NCBI GenBank assembly: GCA_013203565.1
Contig: JABMPZ010000089.1
Location: 1 to 7,967 of the forward strand
DNA from: Parcubacteria group bacterium
GTDB taxonomy: Bacteria; Patescibacteriota; Minisyncoccia; Minisyncoccales; CG1-02-41-26
DNA: 7,967 nt
Direction of reading: 5' to 3'
Of this stretch, positions 5,626-7,967 are shown one piece after another. The notes beneath the pieces were generated by a model. The model worked only from the letters and a program-made list of their open reading frames with translations, did not search any database and was not told where the DNA came from. The position numbers were made by a program, and so were the translations under genes. Position 1 is the stretch's first letter, and each line of letters starts with the position of its first letter.

Positions 5626-5635
5626 AATTTAATCT

Positions 5636-6904
5636 ATGAAATTTCAAACACCAACAGGAATGCACGATATACTTGAAGAGGATCTAGTGTATTTCAAGAA
5701 AATACAAAAGGCCTGTGAATCTATAGCAGGTTTTTATGGGTTCAAAGAAATTCAGACCCCTATTTTAGAACAAACTGAGATTTTTGAAAAAGGCACTGGA
5801 GCTACTTCTGATATTGTGCAGAAAGAAATGTATAGCTTGCGTACTAAGGGAGGAGATCACCTTACTTTAAGACCAGAAGGAACACCTGGTGTTGTTAGAG
5901 CATATATACAACATGGAATGCAAAATGCTCCTAAGCCAGTAAATATGTGGTATATGGGTCCTTTTTTCAGGCACGAACGCCCACAAGCAGGTAGATATCG
6001 TCAATTTAACCAGTTCGGCTTTGAGAGTTTAGGGGTTGTTAGCCCTATTATTGATGCTTTAATTATTCAGATTTTCTATGTTACTCTTCAGTCATTAGGA
6101 TTCAAAGACCTTATGGTTGAATTAAACTCTATTGGTTGTTCTCAATGCCGTCCGTACTTTAAGAAATCATTTAATAGCTATTTAAGATCTCATCAGTCAT
6201 CACTTTGCGCTGATTGTAAGCAAAGAGCAAAGAAGAACCCATTAAGGATATTTGACTGTAAGCAAGAAAAGTGCCAGTCAATAAAAAACGGAGCTCCGCA
6301 GGTATTGGACTCTCTTTGTAAACCCTGCCACGAGCATTTTAAGGCAGTTTTAGAATTTTTAGATGAACTTGATTTACCTTATAGCTTGAATCCATATTTA
6401 GTAAGAGGACTTGATTATTACACAAGAACTGTTTTTGAGATTATGGAACAAACAAAAAACGGAGAATCTCAGGGCTCTCTTGTTGGCGGTGGCAGGTATG
6501 ATAATTTAGCAAAAACATTAGGAGGCAAAGATACCCCTGCCTGTGGAGGGGCTGCTGGAGTTGAGAGAATAGTGAATTTAATGAAAAAGCGTCAGAAAAA
6601 AGCACCAACAGAAGGAGTATGCCAAGTATTCTTAGCTCAAGTAGGGGAGTTAGGTAGAAAGAAAAGTTTAAAACTGCTTGAAGATTGTCGAGCGCTTAAG
6701 TTAAATGTTGGGCATGCTTTACATAAAGATTCTTTATCTTCCCAATTAAGAACAGCTGATACTCATGGTTGTAAGTATGTAATGATTTTAGGACAAAAAG
6801 AGGCATTAGAAAACAAGGTAATTATTAGGGAAATGGAAACAGGCAAGCAAAAAACAGTTGCCTTAGACAAAGCAGCTAAAGAAATTAAAAAGAGAATAGC
6901 ATAG
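5636..6904 (+). CDS. hisS: Histidyl-tRNA synthetase
   Basis: This class II synthetase charges tRNA-His. The 422-residue length is usual for bacteria. Starting at QTPTGMHDI (4-12), it has the class II motif 1 region, LRPEGTPGVVRAY (78-90) and motif 2 GPFFRHERPQAGRYRQFNQFG (108-128). The histidine-specific LVRGLDYYTR (255-264) carries catalytic Arg257. GGGRYDNL (284-291) and the motif 3 GGAAGVERI (304-312) follow. The C-terminal anticodon-binding domain covers about 328-422. The insertion domain holds paired cysteines (168/171, 191/194, 208/213, 228/231), a pattern also found in clostridial and other bacterial HisRS, possibly a metal site. It is first in a probable operon with the HIT gene (29 bp later) and rpsU. 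No Shine-Dalgarno sequence is visible. Confidence 0.97.
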   Translation: MKFQTPTGMHDILEEDLVYFKKIQKACESIAGFYGFKEIQTPILEQTEIFEKGTGATSDIVQKEMYSLRTKGGDHLTLRPEGTPGVVRAYIQHGMQNAPKPVNMWYMGPFFRHERPQAGRYRQFNQFGFESLGVVSPIIDALIIQIFYVTLQSLGFKDLMVELNSIGCSQCRPYFKKSFNSYLRSHQSSLCADCKQRAKKNPLRIFDCKQEKCQSIKNGAPQVLDSLCKPCHEHFKAVLEFLDELDLPYSLNPYLVRGLDYYTRTVFEIMEQTKNGESQGSLVGGGRYDNLAKTLGGKDTPACGGAAGVERIVNLMKKRQKKAPTEGVCQVFLAQVGELGRKKSLKLLEDCRALKLNVGHALHKDSLSSQLRTADTHGCKYVMILGQKEALENKVIIREMETGKQKTVALDKAAKEIKKRIA

Positions 6905-6933
6905 AAAGGGTTTTGTAACTATCTCATAGTAAA

Positions 6934-7260
6934 ATGGAAGAATGTATTTTCTGCAAAATAGTGAATAATGAAATACCTTCAGAAAAGGTTTTTGAGTCAG
7001 ACAGTGTTTTAGCTTTTCAAGACATAAACCCAAAAGCTCCAGTTCATATCCTTATTATCCCTAAAAAACATATTAAATCTATTGCGAGTGAATCAAGTGA
7101 AGAAGTAGCAAAAGAGTTAATAACAGTAGCTAAACAAATAGCTATGGATAAGGGTATAGTAGGGTATAAGTTACTGTTTAATGTAGGAAAAGAGGGCGGA
7201 CAAATGGTTGACCACTTGCATTTGCACCTTTTAAGTGGTAAGGTAGTTGAGTTACTCTGA
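6934..7260 (+). CDS. HIT-family (HINT-like) nucleotide hydrolase
   Basis: The 108 residues show the HINT branch of the histidine-triad family, which hydrolyses purine nucleoside phosphoramidates and adenylates. CIFC (4-7) is the N-terminal metal-binding-type pair. KIVNNEIPSEKVFESDSVLA (8-27) and DINPKAPVHILIIPKKHI (30-47) follow. The catalytic triad motif HLHLHLL begins at His94, with His94, His96 and His98. The C-terminus is SGKVVELL rather than the GGRxLxWPPG ending usual in the family, so the protein is a few residues short. It follows hisS by 29 bp and precedes rpsU by 22 bp, so it is likely co-transcribed with both. The single TGA stop in the window ends this gene. Confidence 0.93.
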   Translation: MEECIFCKIVNNEIPSEKVFESDSVLAFQDINPKAPVHILIIPKKHIKSIASESSEEVAKELITVAKQIAMDKGIVGYKLLFNVGKEGGQMVDHLHLHLLSGKVVELL

Positions 7261-7282
7261 TATAGATATAGATAATAACAAG

Positions 7283-7498
7283 ATGCCATTAAAAGTTCAA
7301 AAACAAGGAAGAGAATCATCTCAAAGTATTGTGAGAAGATTCACACAAAAGCTTCGTAGAAGTGGTATTTTAGTTGAAGCAAGAAAAAACAGATTTTACA
7401 AAAGAACACAAAGCGCTCAATTAAGAAAAAGATCAGCACTAAGAAGAGCAAAGAAAAAACAAGAATACACAGAACTAAAAAAACTCGGCAAGATTTAA
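7283..7498 (+). CDS. rpsU: 30S ribosomal protein bS21
   Basis: A 71-residue, very basic protein of the small ribosomal subunit, near the mRNA exit region and the anti-Shine-Dalgarno end of 16S rRNA. Family signature: ESSQSIVRRFTQKLRRSGIL (11-30), EARKNRFYKR (32-41), then RKRSALRRAKKKQEY and the KKLGKI end usual in CPR versions. ATG at 7283 is chosen because it gives the family N-terminus MPLKVQKQGRES. The in-frame TTG at 7247 lies inside the HIT gene and would add foreign residues. A strong bidirectional hairpin follows. Confidence 0.96.
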   Translation: MPLKVQKQGRESSQSIVRRFTQKLRRSGILVEARKNRFYKRTQSAQLRKRSALRRAKKKQEYTELKKLGKI

Positions 7499-7514
7499 TA
7501 TATATAATTAAGAA

Positions 7515-7560
7515 ATAAAAACTACATTTACTCACGATAGTGAGCAGATGTAGTTTTTAT
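7515..7560. terminator. Bidirectional terminator between rpsU and the UPF0251 gene
   Basis: An outer 13-bp stem (ATAAAAACTACAT, 7515-7527, with 7548-7560) and an inner 5-bp stem (CTCAC/GTGAG around GATA) are separated by a 3x3 internal loop. A- and T-tracts at the two bases provide U-tracts on both strands. It serves the hisS-hit-rpsU operon and the convergent UPF0251 gene. Confidence 0.85.
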
Positions 7561-7578
7561 TTTAAACTAATTTTTGAG

Positions 7579-7854
7579 TTATTTGACTATTTTTATTGCC
7601 TTGCCCTTTATCAACGCCTCTGTCATTTTCTTATAAGCAGAAGATAGAATTCTTTGAAAAGTGCTTTGCGATGTTTTCATTAGTTTGGCGCATTCAATTT
7701 GGTCTAGGCCTTTTTTGTTTTTTAGTCGCAAGGCCTCTACTTCCTCATGAGTTAATTCAACCACTTCTAAAAACCTCATAGGCACTCCCTGTGGTTTAAA
7801 ATAAGTAATATCTGGATTGAATCTTATTTTTCTACAAAGTCGTGGTCTTGGCAT
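7579..7854 (-). CDS. UPF0251/DUF134 family predicted DNA-binding protein
   Basis: The 91-residue protein begins MPRPRLCRKIRFNPDITYFK, a hallmark of the family, followed by PQGVPMRFLEVVELTHEEVEAL. A helix-turn-helix at about 44-76 (ALRLKNKKGLDQIECAKLMK, then SQSTFQRILSSAYKK) is followed by the end ALIKGKAIKIVK. Length and start match the family. The target is unknown; a transcription-factor role is predicted from the fold only. The ATG at 7854 is selected over the upstream ATG at 7899 because a strong promoter lies between them and because the family N-terminus is MPRPR. It is convergent with rpsU and probably monocistronic. Confidence 0.93.
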   Translation of the reverse strand: MPRPRLCRKIRFNPDITYFKPQGVPMRFLEVVELTHEEVEALRLKNKKGLDQIECAKLMKTSQSTFQRILSSAYKKMTEALIKGKAIKIVK

Positions 7855-7863
7855 ATTATTATA

Positions 7864-7892
7864 ATTATACACTTGAAATGTTATTGTATCAA
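7864..7892 (-). promoter_or_regulatory. UPF0251 gene promoter giving a nearly leaderless mRNA
   Basis: On the minus strand TTGATA (7892-7887), a 17-bp spacer and TATAAT (7869-7864) make an almost consensus sigma70-type promoter. The start would fall near 7857, only about three bases before the ATG at 7854. The -35 box lies directly beside the large hairpin to the right. Confidence 0.75.
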
Positions 7893-7893
7893 C

Positions 7894-7950
7894 AAACAAG
7901 GCCCTAGCCCCGCCTCATTAATGAGGCGGGGCTTCCATGGCCTTGTTTTT
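7894..7950. terminator. Large two-part hairpin terminator at the right edge
   Basis: An inner perfect 26-bp palindrome (7907-7932, arm GCCCCGCCTCATT) lies inside an outer 10-bp stem AAACAAGGCC (7894-7903) with GGCCTTGTTT (7939-7948). CTA and TTCCAT form the internal loop. T5 at 7946-7950 gives a good U-tract on the plus strand, and TTGTTTGTT a weaker one on the minus strand. It may end a gene beyond the right edge. Nothing else is visible in the last 17 bases. Confidence 0.85.
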
Positions 7951-7967
7951 AATTTTTGGTTCCAATA

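Noticed and set aside
7258..7272. TGA read as glycine (as in Gracilibacteria), extending the HIT protein
   Set aside because: No other gene in the window has an in-frame TGA and all end at family-appropriate places, so the standard code fits.
7247..7282. Longer rpsU starting at TTG 7247
   Set aside because: This lies within the HIT gene, adds residues foreign to bS21, and the ATG at 7283 matches the family start.
7855..7899. Longer UPF0251 protein starting at ATG 7899
   Set aside because: A near-consensus promoter lies downstream of that ATG, and the family N-terminus is MPRPR at 7854.

Overview
The window looks like a chromosomal segment of a low-GC member of the Candidate Phyla Radiation (Patescibacteria). 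The signs are gene families and sequence styles rather than a marker tree: a bS21 protein ending in the EYxxLxKLGKI style, a short DprA with no N-terminal SAM-like domain, a secreted protein ending in the peptidoglycan-binding domain common in this group, a Y1/RAYT transposase of the CPR type, and few Shine-Dalgarno sequences. Stop codons are TAA, TAG and one TGA, with no sign of TGA recoding, so genetic code 11 is assumed.

Left part (1-2330): the C-terminal end of a large repetitive, fibre-like surface protein built from ~48-residue repeats. It is followed 13 bp later by a secreted, probably cell-wall-associated protein with a signal peptide, Pro/Glu linkers, a beta-sandwich-like region, a short coiled coil and a C-terminal peptidoglycan-binding domain. 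The pair is probably co-transcribed and ends at a strong intrinsic terminator.

Middle (2331-3457): a 170-bp G/C-tract mosaic rich in TTAGGG/CCCTAA motifs and inverted repeats, then a REP-associated tyrosine transposase (RAYT). A near-perfect ~27-29 bp palindrome occurs three times here: in the transposase leader, in frame inside the transposase gene, and just after it, where it supplies the last ten codons of the convergent dprA. Both coding copies are read in the same frame and give the peptide SLLVSDTNR. This REP/RAYT unit is the most interesting system in the window.

Right part (3426-7967): housekeeping genes. On the minus strand are dprA (DNA uptake/recombination) and pth (peptidyl-tRNA hydrolase), with a small SD-led membrane-protein ORF between them on the plus strand. 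lepB (signal peptidase I) is divergent from pth, and would process the secreted protein at the left. A probable hisS-hit-rpsU operon follows (histidyl-tRNA synthetase, HIT hydrolase, ribosomal protein bS21). A hairpin separates it from a convergent UPF0251/DUF134 HTH protein. Two promoters (lepB and UPF0251) place the transcription start within a few bases of the ATG, suggesting leaderless or nearly leaderless mRNAs. A 40-bp near-perfect palindrome before hisS contains an exact CRP-type TGTGA-N6-TCACA core.
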